The notes under the pieces are model-generated. The model was not told the DNA's origin, did no database searches, and saw nothing but the letters and a program-made list of their open reading frames with translations. The position numbers and the translations under genes were made by a program. DNA of 64,000 nucleotides from Casuarius casuarius (taxonomy: Eukaryota; Chordata; Aves; Casuariiformes; Casuariidae), in NCBI GenBank assembly GCA_003342895.1, contig PTFA01000493.1, positions 88,247 through 152,246 on the forward strand, given 5' to 3'. Positions 11,201-22,527 of this stretch are shown here, in pieces (positions within the stretch are counted from its first letter, which is position 1; the number at the start of each line of letters is the position of its first letter).

Positions 11201-14200
11201 ATCGCAAGGGAACGACGCCACCACATCCTGTATCCTGAATATTTGCAGGTCCTTTTAAGATCTACAAGTTGCAGTATTTTGCTGACGGCTTATCCCAGAG
11301 ATAGCCTTGACCACGTGGTTTAAAAAGATATATGAAAGCATGCCTTTAACCGCGACAAAACCTCCAATTATTTATTAACTACTCAGGTTGACAGAGGGAA
11401 GTATTTTTATTTAAAATCGCTGAGATACGAATCTTGGTGCCCTTCCAAAAATAAAAGGAGGAAGTTGGAGAGTAAACAACATCATTCAGCGTCAGGTGGA
11501 AACAAAGGTTTACCCTGTTCCCGAGAAACACCGCGGCACGGAGGGGCCGCGTCCAGCAACGCGAGGACGCCTGGTAACTTTCCACCGCGACAAACTCGCG
11601 TCCCGGCTTTCACAGGGGCCGTGTCACGGCTTTAAAGGGCCTTTCATGTGGCAAGCGCACAAATTTCCTCCTGCGGCGGCGGCGAAGTCTGCTCCGCGCG
11701 CCGCCCGGGCTGCGTCTGTCCGATCTTATCGCGAGGGAGCCCTACGTGACAGACGGGTGGACGCGTTTCTTTGCTCTTAGAAGCGCAGCGATTGCATCCT
11801 GCCGCTAGCAGCGACGCGTTCGCAGCCCGGGCCGCGGCAGGTCTCAATGCCAAGCGCACGTTTGTTATCCACCAGCACTGGATGCAATGGGGTTGTAATA
11901 GAGGGACTTCCCTACCCTGCAATAAAGAGAATTTTGCCCAAGTTTCAAGGCCATATTTTAGACCGGTGGATGCTTCTCATCATGGCACAGCCAAGAGTTG
12001 CCCAAAATTCAAATGTAATATTGCATCGAGACTCTCCCCGCCGCTTCGAGGCCGTTTCCCGTTGGGTTCCTACCTCCTTGTTCTGCTGCGTTTGCTGCCA
12101 GCGCCACCTCCGCTTCAGGGCTTCCCTTTCCACGCCTTTGTCCATTAGGGTATAAAGGGATTTGCGAAGCATGAGATCTCTGTCGTGGAAACCCCACATA
12201 CCTGCACGGAGGAAAAGGGAAAAGAAAAAAGAAAGTCCCCAGAGGGTTAGCAACGGCTGGCACCGCTCCATCCTCTGCCGTCTAATCGCTAAAGTCCTGG
12301 AGCCTCCTGCAAACCAGGGGACGAGTAAACTGGGAAACTGAGAAATGCAAGTTAAGAAGTAAAAATCAAATTAAAGACTAACTCACTCCTGGGTCAAATA
12401 CTGCACGCTGCACCTATAACGTATTTACACAGCTAGGAGGAGAAACTGCCGCTTCTGCTTTCAACTGCAGCAAATCTCACAGATGCAGCAAAATATTTGT
12501 GCAGAAAAAAAACCCAAACGCACATGCTGCTTTACATTGACTCTGGACTGATCTGTCTAGGGGAAATGAGATCCGGTTAAATGAGATGATGGTTTCGCTG
12601 CTCCTGCACCGAGCTGGCCGCACGAAGGAAACGTGCGGCTCTGCTGAGTGCAGACTCCAGAAACCTCAGCAAATCCGCTACGGTTGCACGACTGGATCCA
12701 GCCCAGAGACTCGACCTCGGGCTCTCCCAACGCTCTGCTCGCCCAGGCGGCCTCCGAACGCTCCACGCGCAGGGAGAGGCCGCGGGCGGCTCCGTGATTT
12801 TACGTCTCTGCTCCCGCGGCCGGGAAGCGGAGCTCTTACCCAGGGAGGCGGCGTGGAGCAGGCAGTTGCCGTCGCCCGTGGTGGCCAGGGGAAGGAGCCG
12901 CTGGCAGCTGGGGTCCACGGCGGCCCACCAGTTCAGGCGACCTGCGGGGACACGGCCGAGGGTGAGAAGGGGGCACGTCGCGCACCGTCGCGACGACCTG
13001 CCCCGAGCGAGGGGACGGGAAAAGCGCCGCGGCCCGCTCGACTCGCCGTCGGGACCGCGAGCTGCGGCACCTCCGCTCCGGCGCTGGGGGAGGAAAGGAG
13101 TCGAGAAAATCACATAGCAACAGCAAGGGGAGACGGGCTGAAAATAGGAGTCAGCCCCAGCCAGGACTTTAACCAAGACCAGCTTTCTCATTCTGCCCAT
13201 TTTTTCCCCCCACAATATTGTTTCAGAAAACCACAAGCATCAGGCTCAAAACACATCCCCAGGCGCCAGCATCTGTCACAAATGGGGCCCAACAGCTCTT
13301 CCAGTTTCCCCGGCTAATAACAAAACCGCTTTTGGCTTCTTCTAGCAACCGAATCGTTCCAATTTAAAGCATCTCACATGGGGAGTTTTTTCTCTGCTCG
13401 CTGCTTTTAGATACAATACTCAGGAAAATGCGCTGATCCCACTCGCTAAGCAGCTTTATCCGTGAAGATACAAACCGACAGTGTTTTACACCATTTAAAA
13501 GCAGCAGCTTTGGGGTAATATCAGGCACCTGAACTGCCGCAACTCAAGACAGAAGGTTTTTGCATCATCTAAAAATAGGAGCTAGGAAAAATCACTGCAG
13601 CTCTGTGAACAGAGGTTAAACGTTGATCAAGGAAACGGAGCCTCAGGTTGTCCCGGGCAGCAGGCGCTGGTTGCTGTGCTCCGCTCCGCCTGTGCACAAC
13701 CGGCACCGTGTCGAAGGGCTCCTTCAGGAAACCTGCGCTTCCCCGCGTCTCAGACGAGCAGCCCCCGGCTGCAGGGACCCACGCGGACGGCCCTCGCCAG
13801 CAGATGCGGGAGAGCTAAACTCGGAAACCTGCTTTTAAACACCGCTGAGAGAGAAACGCGGGGGAAAAAACATCACGTGCGGAGTTAACTGCAATTTGAC
13901 GCCGGTAATTGCTTTCCTCAGCACCAGGAGAGGAACCCACTGGAGCTGGAAAGCAGTTAGTACGCAGGCTCGGGACAATAGGTTGGCTCGGAAAAACGGG
14001 CTATTTTCAGGCAATGCAGCTTCTGGCACGGCGAAGTCGCAAACCTCCGCCAAGTGGAACGGTGCCAGGGCAGCAAAGCGAGAAGCAAAACAGCATCCAA
14101 CAAAAGCTAAACAAAATGTAACGCTACTGTAGGCAGCGCTGAGCTTTTTTATCCCCTTCGCATTTTTTTTCCCCCTCCTCAAGGATTCGCTGCTCTTTTC

Positions 14201-17200
14201 ACGGCACAACTAACAAGTTTGAGGGAGCTCCGGTCCCCGGCCGGGTTCACTGCGTGGTTGCTCGGTGCTTGAAAAGGTTGTGCAACCTCTCTGCAAGCAA
14301 AGCCAGGTCCGACCCGGAGGACACACCTTAGGGAGGCATTTCTATTTCCAGCGTGCGGTCACGACGTGCTCCACATCCGCGGCAAAGCACGCGGAGCAAT
14401 TTGTACAGATTTCCACGTGCGCCAAGTTATGCAAGGGAGGTCATCGCAACTCCATTCCCTCAAAGAAAACAACCACATTCCCCAAACCCTCTCCTGAAAG
14501 TTTTCCCTGCATCAGGGCGATAGAAGGGCCAAGAACCCCCCCGCGATCACAGCCTCAGCGACAGTAACGCAACGTGACTGCAGCTAGTGGGACAAATCAA
14601 GGCAAACTCCAAAATGTCTGAGCAACTCGTGAGCCAGTGATAGCAAAGAGGTGTTTTGAACTCGGGGCCACCTCTCCGGCTCGCCCTTGCTTTTCAGCTC
14701 CAGGGCTATCGCCCCGCTGTCCCCACCAGCTAACGAGAGAGCGCGGTTAATAGCCGACACGGCCATGCAACGTAAAGCAAAGAGGGCAGTGACAGCTCTT
14801 CTGCACGCCCCAAGAAGTCCCTCGGTATCGCGAAGCTGCACTTTGCAATAAAACACCAACACCGTAATTCTTGCAAGACCCTGTTTTTCCACCTGGCTGG
14901 ATTCAGGGGACATACTGCTGCATAAAACACCACTCGTGTACCCCAAAGTGATCAGGAGCCCGTGCAAATGTGTACGTCGTGGGCAACGCAGCAGTATCTT
15001 CTAACAGGAACCGTCTAAATGGGTCACACAAATAGGAAGGAACAGGCAAAGATGATGTTCCTCCTAGTCCAGCGATGAGGACTGACTCATTAAAAAAAAA
15101 AAAAAAAAAAAGAAAAAAGAATCAAATGCCTCCCCAAGGCTACTAGGGAATCCAGGCCTTAATTACGAGGCCATGCCCTTTCCGCGTGACGGAGGTAGCG
15201 CTCTCAGGAATGACTTGTCCTCTCGCTCCGCGGGCCGCCGTGACAGATCTGCCACTGTCACCCACCACGACGTCTGTTCGGTTATTGCAAAATGCGTTTT
15301 CCCCCCTGCTGAATCACTGGGCGGAGAGGAACGAGGAGGATCACTGCCTTGAAGGAGGTTAAAAGATTGACCAAAAAAGGAGAAGAGCGGTGAGAAGTGG
15401 TGGCATCTCTGGCGAAATAAGTGCGTTTGCTATCTCAAAAATTAGATAAGTCATCTGTACCCTCCTTATCTAATTTCGAACCCATCCCCTCCCCAAACAC
15501 AGTCCCTGCTGAGAGCGTTTGTTTCAAAGCCTGGCAGCTACAAGAGCACGTTTGGACGTATTAACACCCCTGCAGCTACTTTGTCCCGGAACAGCAAGTT
15601 TTATTCAATATTTCAGGAAGGGCGAGAACTCGGGGCTCGCCCCGGCGCTCTGCACCGCAGGCACCCGTCCAGCGGGAAAAGAGGCTGCGCAGCCCCTGCC
15701 CGGCTCCCGCGAGCCTTGGAGGCAACGTGGGACCAGACGTCACCTCGCCTCTCCCATTAAAGCCAGACGGGCCAACGACTTATGGGCTAAAACATTCGCA
15801 GAAGCCCTGCAAGTCGGACGCCAGATATGTAACACGGAGGAGGGGGGTACGTGCATGCACACGTGCCTCTGATCACGCACGGAGCAAACCCAGGCCAAAA
15901 ACCTTCTCGGAGCCAGGATGATACATGACCGAGTCAGGGACAGACGTGCACCGATTTCTTTGACTACTCGTTGCAGACGTGGGACGTTTCCGTTCCAAGA
16001 ACGAGGAACCTGCTCGCCCTTTGCTCACCACCGGTGCAGCAAGTGTTCGGGGAAGAGAGAGGCCAAATTCTCAACTCGGCGGTTTTTAATAGTCCACCCA
16101 CAGATGTTCGCTGCAGTCTGAAGCACTACGCAAAGGAAGCAGCAGCTTTCTTGCCAGCGTGCCAAGGGGCTTTTTAAGATGCGCTTGGCACTGCTTCGCT
16201 AACCCCCCAGGGAAAAGCGTGATCCCGGAGCCGAGCACAGGCATCAAACCGAGGGTTTACTTCCAGCTCCTCCTGGTTTTTGGAATAGCCTCGGGCAAGA
16301 CACTGCCTACTGCTTCTCCACGCGTGCAGCGAGAAAAACACTCTGCATCGTCAAAATATAGGGCAAGGCTTAACCCACTTAGGTCTGTAAAAAAGAATGC
16401 TAAAGTAGTAGTTAGGGTCAAATTCTCGGTTCACTACGGTCTTTTCATACCATTCTGAGCACGTTAAAAGCCTTCCAAGCGGATGTCCTTACAATTTACA
16501 GTTGCTTTAAAGCTTGCTTACTCTGCCACGGTGGTGTAAAGGGATCTCTGGATAGAACGAGAAGATGATTTTAACATTTATTAGTCTATAAAATACTTGC
16601 TTAATCCCCCAAGGACAGCACGCACTAAATTAATAGCGGAAGTCACCGTAGATCACAGCACCACGCTCAAAACCCGACTTCAAATTAAGCTTGCAATATT
16701 TTATATGTGCTGTACAGCCCTTTAATAAAAGATAAACACTCGTTTATAACAAACCCACATGCATAATGCAGATACACTTTGTCTTCAAAAGACACATTAT
16801 AAAAATCAATTACTTAACGTTAACATCCTCTCAGCGCGTGGATAGAGGAGCACAGCCCAAAGGCCTGATCCTGCTGCCGCGGAGGCAGCGGGAATCCACT
16901 GCTGCCTCGTAACAGCGCAGAGCTCTTCCTCCAGGCTCGCAGACAGACCCACTAGACACGTAACATGCTTCACGTATATTAAATTTAAAAAGCAGTCACA
17001 TGAATTACAGTTTTTCAAAGGACCCAGGTCTATACTGAAAATGAGATCCCAACCACCCAAAAGCACCTGTTTTTCTCTAAAACGGAGCTCGGGCTGAAGC
17101 ACAGCAATCCAATACCTGCCTAGCCCCTGGATAGATGTAGATAACTATGTTTTATTTGCATTAGACGGGATGGCTTCGCCGCCGCCGAACAGCACCATCA

Positions 17201-20200
17201 CTGTAACAAGATCACTTGGATCAAGTGTTCATTTCCAAAACATGAGAATATTTATTACAGGAACACTTGAGCAGGCTAGGGCTAAAATTTGACGTTAAGA
17301 ATATACCTTATCTCACGCGGAATAGTTTTCTAGATACGTGTATTGGCGACAGAAAACAAAGGAGAGGTGGGAGGGCTGCAGAGATCTGGCCGGTGGCGCT
17401 TCTCCCCTGGCTCCATCCCAGCTGTAGCTGCCCTGATAACACGTACGAGGGTGCTCTCTGCCAGCATGGAGGTCCCATTCATGCACCGGCCAAACCGCCT
17501 TTACAGATCACATAGCAACTATTCAGGAGGAAAACAGTGCGTTGGAAAACAAACGCATCTGCCCTCCTAAGGCGGCTTCTCTCCAGGCACACGGAAAGTC
17601 AGCAGACAGGTTTTCCTGCAGCGAGGTGGCAAGCGCATAAAAAAGCATCGTGACTCTAATTTGCCTGTAATCACTTCTAACATGTTTTCAGTGGCGATCA
17701 GCTGCTGGACGTGTTACGCAATAGCTTTTTTTCCTCCCCACCTTCTCTCAGTAATGCCGAGGAGATAGGGAATCTTAGCTGGCAAGATGATGCAACTTTC
17801 TTTTTTTGAGCATTACCATTCAGCTGTATGAGAGATGACAACACCTAACGCTTACATTCCCTGTCTGCAGGCGAAACGAAGCAGACTCTTACTCGACTCT
17901 TGCGCCATGCTATAAAAAAAGGATGAAATAAAACCTATCACAGATAGGCATCCCTGAAACGCGCTCAGTTCCCTGCAGCCCGAGGCCTGTACTCCAGCAT
18001 TTTCCAGCTGGCATTGCTGCAAACTGCCACCACTGCACTGTGTGAGCATAAAAGAAAAGAAAAGGAAAGAAAAACCCCACAGCTCTCAGGGCAACACTTA
18101 CCAGCCTGCTCCAGCGCCACCAGCATCGACTGCTCGATGAGGTCGCGCTCGATGAAGCTGCGGAACTCCTCGGTGTACACGGTGAGATCGGGCAGCTGGA
18201 AAGTGCAAATGGGCATCTCCAGCAGGTGCTCGCTGCTGCCATTGCTGGAGACGTGGGAGCGGGCCAGCGAGACGATGGTGGAGCTGGCATGGGAAATGCC
18301 TCGGGACAGGCGCTTTTCTGCGGGGAAAAGGAAGACGAAAGACACCTAAACTGGGCTGAAGAGACACACAGCTGAAGAAGCAAAGCTCCCAGAAGCGAGG
18401 TGTTTCTGAAATCACTGCCTCCAGCTGACGCTTTTTTGGTTGCGAGAACCTGAATTGCTCCAGCGTATAAATATTTCAGGCTGCAGAAGGAGGACCGACT
18501 CGAGAGGTATCGTTTTCACGACGCTCACCTTGCACGATGTCATCCTGCCGCTGGAGCGGCGGCCGCACGGGCCGCACGGCCTCCTTCTCGGGGGCTTTGT
18601 AGCTGCGCCCCTCGTTGAAGGCGTGCGGCAGGTTCCCGGCGTGCACTTGCCTCAGCTGCTCAAAGTCACTCAGGGCCGCGCTCAGGTCCCAGTTTTTACC
18701 TGGATGGGAAAACAGAAATAGGCAATCACCATCACATGGAGGAAAAAACAAGCTGGTTCCCAAAACTGACTAAATCCATATTAAAAACTGATCCTTAAAA
18801 AAAGCGGTGGGTCTGTGGACGCAGGTTAGACGGATGGTTTACGTGCGCAGTAGGCACACGCAGAGCTTAGAGGGAGCTACTGCTCTTACTTGGGTGCTGG
18901 ACATCTGCAAATCCTGAACAACGGTCCAAAGACCTCAAATTTTGCCAGAACAAAATTTCCAGCTGTAAAAGGAGCAGGGTCACCTCAATAGTACACCCAC
19001 TAAGCACAGGATAGGGAGCTGAAGGAAAACAAGTAAGACTTTACCCTTAGGAAAGGGAAATCAAAGGTCGGGCTGCATTACATCCACCAGCATCTGTGTA
19101 AGCCAAATGGCCAATTGCTTCTTTATTTTATAAGTCGTTTCAACTGCATTTAATACGATCCATCAAGATGCAAACACCGCCTCTTCGCTGACCACCTTCG
19201 CAGCCTGCAGCTCCCGATGTCCCCCGCACCGCCGCAGGACAACGCTCGAGCGGAAACACGCGTGACGAAGCGCAGCTTCCCAAGCTGATGACTTCGAATA
19301 AACAATTTTAAATCCCTGTACCTGGTTTAATAGCAAATAGAGAAGCAAGCAAGGTGCCAGCCAGCCTAATCAGCAGCTACAGCACTTTGCAGCCTGCCCG
19401 TGCCATTACTAACCAAATAAATTATTCAGCAAAGCAGCTTGAACTTAGCGGAGCTGAGCGAATCCTTTCCACTTCCTTCTAATACCACCCAGCAAAGCCG
19501 AAAGAACATAATATATATTAATACACTGCAGTCTTTCAGTATGCAATAAACTGACCTTTTAGAAGACACCATCTTCTAAAGGCAAGAATATACAGCAAGG
19601 GAAGTCCACCATATGGCTTACATTTGGGAAAACTGTGATTTTTATGAACGCCGTTAATCTAGGCTCTTAAATTAGGAAGTTAGTAGACAGTGTAGAAAGA
19701 AAGCCAGCTTTATATATAGTAACTCCACTACAGGAAAGATATATAAACTGCCAACTGGTTTCTGTGATAGCTCGTGGACAATAAAAGAAGCCATCACATC
19801 TAATTTCCAAAAGGAAACATGCTTTTCAAGTATTTAAATTCCACTGAGAGACGTAATATGCAGCGTTTAATGATTGACTACAAACGGAAAGTTATTTTAG
19901 GGCTTATCTTTTGAGTCAAAAAAAATTTTTTTTTTTAAATGAAACAATGAATCAGGATCAAGGAATGCGAGTGACCTATCAGACTAAAATTAAATTCGCT
20001 CTCCCATCAGTATCTGCCTCCTCGTGTAAGCAAGAGCAGGACACACGACTAACACTGACCTACGGCAGCTGTATTTACCCACCATCTTCAGCAGCAGCTG
20101 TTCCAGAAATTGGGGGAAAGGGCCAAACTTTGGAAAGTCTGTATGAAACGACGCCAGCCGCGAGGCCTCGTAAATCCCAATATTTACAAGTTATCCGCAA

Positions 20201-22129
20201 GCACCTGGGAAGGGCGCGTTTAACGGACTTGGCACTAAACGGCTTTTTGCAAATGCAGGAGGGAGGTTATGGGTGCGCCGGGAAGCTTTTGCACAAGGCA
20301 GGTTTCCTTGGCGCTCCGGCGACGAGGGAGGTTTCTCCCCAACGGCACAAAAACCCGGCAGCGGAAACCTCTCGGGGGGCTGCGATGGCCCGAAATTGCC
20401 CCCCTTCCCGCAACGCGCGGCACCGCTGCTGCCACGCGATGCCCAAGTCTTCACCGCCGCAGCGCGAGACCCTTTCGAAGGGCAGAGTCCGGATAATTTG
20501 GCCAGCTAACGCTCCCCCGCGCTGCGATGCCTTAGCTCTCGCGTGCAGAAGCACGCTGACATGTTTTGCAGTCAAGGCAATGGGATGTGCAGAAAACACC
20601 GCTTTGCAATCGCTCACATTTCACATATGAATAATTGCCTTTATACAAGGCACCTTGTTTTATTTGACGGCTTTCAGGGTACGGCACAGCCTCACTAACA
20701 CCCGCCCCAAAAAAGAAAAAAACCGTAGACGTCTTCCCTCGCTCCCGTGTCGTCAATGCCGCAGAGAGGCTCCCGGAAAAATAGCAGCGTGTTACGAAAG
20801 TTAGATAAAACCACTGTTGCCAAAATAAATCAACACCCATGTAGCAGAGTGGGAGACGAAGCTCGCAGAGGCATCTGCGTTAACCTTTTCCTATCACGAG
20901 CGTAAACATTTCTTCGGAAAGACAATATTAGAAGTCCTTACACCAAACAAAGAAACCTAAAACCAGAAACCAGAACCTAAGGATACCACAAAACCCACAG
21001 CTCGCCAGACTTCCGCTGCGACGACGCTCGCTTGCAAAATTAAAGGGCGACGTCCCGAAGGCAGCAGAGCTAATGGGAGCCTGGAAGAGGAGAAGCAGCC
21101 GGCGCGGCTGCTCGTCAGTCCCGCGAGCCCCCAGAGGCAGCGGAGGAGGAAAACCAGAGCGAAGGAGGTGGAGCAAATCGCCGAAAGACACGGCAATAAT
21201 TTAGGGGCCTCGAATTTGTTCCTGCTGCGGCAGCCGAAGTGGCAGCGATCGGAGGAGCTAGTGCAGACGCTGCAGGAGCGTCGGCCGGCCCCGAGTTCAA
21301 GCAACGCTAGATGCGACCATAAAAATCACCGGCACCGGGCGTCCGTCAGCCTCGGCGAGAGCAGGAACCCCCGTGCGTCCCCCAGACTGAGGTCGGCAAG
21401 CCAAAAGCAAGTTTATTCCTATCGCCGATTTGCAGCAGAAGTCATACAGGCTGCGCAGCGCGAGCAAACGCGAGTCGAGCCTGCGGGGAGATGGGGTTAA
21501 ACCAACTCAAGCTACCTGCGCTCGCCCCGGGCCGAGAGCGCACGTGCGCAGAGTCCGTGCCGATCCGCTGACACCCGCCAACCTCTCCGGGTGGTCAAGC
21601 GCTTTGCTCTAATTCCTGGCACAACTGGGAATTAAAGCTCCAAAAAGCCGCCAACTTGCAGAGTCCCCTGCGTTGCGAAGTCAAGCGGAGGAGCCTGCGG
21701 TTCGCGCACCGCGGCAAGCACGCGCTTGCATTGTATAACTATATATTGCGACGTTTCTGTCCTCCAGCGTTAAAGCGTGTGCCAATATTTACTCACCATC
21801 CTCTGGGCAACACGAACCCGAAGGCCCCATCTGCAAGCAAGTCTGCAGCCTCCAAATTAAGCCCCCTTCCCATAGCCGCAAGCAGAGGGTGAACCCCCCC
21901 CGCCGCCTCCCGCTAGCCGTGCCCGTCGAGGAGCGAGCCCCCCGCCCTACAAGCGGAGCGGGANGCGCCAGCGAAAGCACGGCTTGGCCGCTGCAACTCT
22001 GCGCTGCTTCGAAAACACCGGCAATCTGCAGCGAGGCCACTCACCTTCGAGCAGGTCTCGGGCCAGTCCCGGCTCTGCCCCCGTTGAGCGAACAAAATCC
22101 GACAGGACGATGTCCATATCCAAGGTCAT
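3908..22129 (-). CDS. OTUD7B: OTUD7B (Cezanne) OTU-family deubiquitinase, complete coding region in 11 exons
   Basis: Cysteine protease that cleaves ubiquitin chains, with Lys11 preference in the known family; it restrains NF-kappaB signalling and acts on cell-cycle substrates. Joined minus-strand exons are 22129-22045, 18699-18529, 18317-18102, 12941-12840, 12201-12074, 9837-9725, 8953-8826, 8213-8064, 7684-7570, 6062-5978 and 5224-3908. Every junction is GT-AG and every phase fits, giving 869 residues (human protein 843). Visible in order: N-terminal UBA-like segment (1-85), OTU domain with the GDGNC motif (Cys184) and the YDQAHF motif (His348), a Lys/Asp/Glu-rich linker near 476-495, a conserved helical block around [12 protein letters not shown], and an A20 zinc finger with Cys830, 835, 847 and 850 in C-X4-C-X11-C-X2-C spacing. 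The VPS45 neighbour and overall sequence favour OTUD7B over its paralogue OTUD7A. A single undetermined base at 9727 is the third position of a Gly codon and is silent. Confidence 0.96.
5225..5977 (-). other. OTUD7B intron 11
   Basis: Bounded by the donor at 5977-5976 and the acceptor at 5226-5225. Ordinary intronic sequence; I see no repeat family or RNA gene. Confidence 0.85.
5978..6062 (-). CDS. OTUD7B: OTUD7B coding exon 10 (residues 403-431)
   Basis: Acceptor TTGTTTTATTTTAG, donor CAG|GTAAGG. It encodes [20 protein letters not shown], the last helix of the catalytic domain, then ITLPCDTQ. Confidence 0.95.
6063..7569 (-). other. OTUD7B intron 10
   Basis: AT-richer than its surroundings, with a short poly-A run near 6880-6895. 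No exon-like or repeat-family sequence recognised. Confidence 0.85.
7570..7684 (-). CDS. OTUD7B: OTUD7B coding exon 9 (residues 365-402)
   Basis: Acceptor CTTCCTTTGGCAG, donor AG|GTTGGT (T at +3, a less common donor). It encodes [19 protein letters not shown] and [12 protein letters not shown] at the end of the OTU domain. Confidence 0.94.
7685..8063 (-). other. OTUD7B intron 9
   Basis: Short, CpG-rich intron between two OTU-domain exons. Nothing else recognised. Confidence 0.85.
8064..8213 (-). CDS. OTUD7B: OTUD7B coding exon 8, catalytic histidine exon (residues 315-364)
   Basis: Acceptor ATTCCTTTCCAG, donor G|GTAGGTG. It encodes [17 protein letters not shown] and [19 protein letters not shown]. 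His348 corresponds to human His358, the general base of the catalytic pair. Confidence 0.96.
8214..8825 (-). other. OTUD7B intron 8
   Basis: Holds a short imperfect CA tract near 8539-8556. Nothing else recognised. Confidence 0.85.
8826..8953 (-). CDS. OTUD7B: OTUD7B coding exon 7 (residues 272-314)
   Basis: The acceptor is TTATTTTCCAAAG, with A rather than C or T before AG, which is weaker than usual. The donor is G|GTAGG. It encodes [19 protein letters not shown], then [19 protein letters not shown] in the central OTU sheet. Confidence 0.95.
8954..9724 (-). other. OTUD7B intron 7
   Basis: Ordinary intronic sequence with one undetermined base at 9574. No recognisable element. Confidence 0.85.
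9725..9837 (-). CDS. OTUD7B: OTUD7B coding exon 6 (residues 235-271)
   Basis: Acceptor CCTTCCTTCTCCAG, donor GG|GTAG. It encodes [20 protein letters not shown] and ends TNGGNCGG. The ambiguous base at 9727 falls in the wobble position of a GGN glycine codon, so the protein is unaffected. Confidence 0.93.
9838..12073 (-). other. OTUD7B intron 6
   Basis: A 2.2-kb intron; the 10600-11860 part keeps frequent CpGs. Open frames here match no known protein. No repeat family recognised. Confidence 0.85.
12074..12201 (-). CDS. OTUD7B: OTUD7B coding exon 5 (residues 192-234)
   Basis: Acceptor CCTCCGTGCAG, donor GAG|GTAGGA. It encodes [19 protein letters not shown], then [16 protein letters not shown], a near-invariant part of the OTU domain directly after the catalytic helix. 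Confidence 0.96.
12202..12839 (-). other. OTUD7B intron 5
   Basis: Lies between the exon after the catalytic loop and the GDGNC exon. Nothing recognised beyond splice signals. Confidence 0.85.
12840..12941 (-). CDS. OTUD7B: OTUD7B coding exon 4, catalytic cysteine exon (residues 158-191)
   Basis: Acceptor GTGTCCCCGCAG, donor G|GTAAGAG. It encodes [19 protein letters not shown] followed by [14 protein letters not shown]. Cys184 in GDGNC corresponds to the human active-site Cys194, and the preceding Asp/Gly form the OTU loop signature. Confidence 0.96.
15093..15111. repeat. A19 homopolymer
   Basis: Run of 19 A followed by an A-rich tail. No SINE body is recognisable upstream, so it is listed only as a simple repeat. 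Confidence 0.7.
15439..15476. repeat. Perfect 12-bp inverted repeat carrying paired GATA motifs
   Basis: Arm 15439-15450 (AAATTAGATAAG) and its exact reverse complement at 15465-15476 flank a 14-base loop. Each arm contains AGATAAG, a canonical GATA-factor site, in opposite orientations. It could be a regulatory element or chance palindromic sequence. Confidence 0.6.
18102..18317 (-). CDS. OTUD7B: OTUD7B coding exon 3 (residues 86-157)
   Basis: Acceptor CTTTTCCCCGCAG, donor G|GTAAGTG. It encodes [14 protein letters not shown], then [13 protein letters not shown] and [19 protein letters not shown], the start of the OTU fold. The intron to the preceding exon is only 211 bases (18318-18528). 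Confidence 0.95.
18529..18699 (-). CDS. OTUD7B: OTUD7B coding exon 2 (residues 29-85)
   Basis: Acceptor TTTTCCCATCCAG, donor G|GTGAGCG. It encodes the conserved block [17 protein letters not shown] and ends at LQRQDDIVQ. This belongs to the N-terminal UBA-like region that contacts ubiquitin in the family. Confidence 0.95.
18700..22044 (-). other. OTUD7B intron 2
   Basis: A 3.3-kb intron whose 3' half (18.7-20.0 kb) is AT-rich and whose 5' half (20.2-22.0 kb) is CpG-rich. No repeat family or exon-like sequence recognised. Confidence 0.8.
22045..22129 (-). CDS. OTUD7B: OTUD7B first coding exon (residues 1-28 plus one base)
   Basis: The exon begins [15 protein letters not shown], the recognisable OTUD7B N-terminus, and ends in GAA G followed by the donor GTGAGTGG. 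The start is fixed by an in-frame TGA 36 bases upstream (22168-22166) in the same exon. The initiation context is weak, with C at -3 and A at +4. Confidence 0.95.
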
Positions 22130-22170
22130 GTGCTCCTGGAGCGCTCCCGGATCAGCACCTCGGCCTCAAT
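22130..22170 (-). other. OTUD7B: OTUD7B 5' UTR part of exon 2, with upstream splice acceptor
   Basis: Reading the minus strand, a pyrimidine-rich tract ending CTCTCATTCCTAG lies directly before 22170, followed by 41 untranslated bases and the ATG. This implies at least one non-coding first exon further upstream at higher coordinates. The UTR segment carries an in-frame stop, so no N-terminal extension is possible from this exon. Confidence 0.7.
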
Positions 22171-22473
22171 CTAGGAATGAGAGCAACAGCGGGCCCAGCT
22201 CGCGTTACAGAGCATAACATAAATTAGCCCGGCACAGCAGCCTTGCAGCGAGCCGGGGACTATCCGGTGGCAGGTGCCTCGTTCCCTCCCGGGGGGGGGA
22301 AGAAAAATATACCCACAAAAGTAATTTGTTTCGGGACTCCCCGTTAGCTCATCAGTCATTGCAAGGGAAATTGGAGGCAGGCTGCTGCCGCCCGGCCCCA
22401 CGTCGGGATCGCACGGCCGCCCCCGGGAAAGACCACGCAACTTTGGGAAAAGCGATTCGCGTTTGAAACGGGG

Positions 22474-22527
22474 AAGCTTTGGTTTCCAAAGCTTTCCAAA
22501 GCTCGGAGGAGCTTTGCTTTCCAAAAC
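22474..22527. repeat. Cluster of TTTCCAAAGC motifs
   Basis: TTTCCAAAGC occurs twice in direct tandem (22483-22492, 22493-22502), with a third near-copy at 22518-22527 and an inverted partial copy just before them. Short enough to be slippage; may form small hairpins. Confidence 0.5.

Larger units (their letters stand above)
12942..18101 (-). other. OTUD7B intron 4
   Basis: The largest intron between coding exons (5.2 kb). It contains a 19-base A run at 15093-15111 and the inverted GATA repeat at 15439-15476. Many short frames are open because the sequence is CpG-rich; none looks like an exon. Confidence 0.85.

Noticed and set aside
15420..15490. Possible tRNA gene on the minus strand (GGTTCGAAAT resembles a B box)
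   Set aside because: The B box lacks the terminal CC, no A box lies at the right distance, and the hairpin arms are not a cloverleaf.
3908..22129. Assignment of the minus-strand gene to the paralogue OTUD7A
   Set aside because: The N-terminus [15 protein letters not shown], the C-terminal zinc finger and the adjacency to VPS45 all fit OTUD7B.
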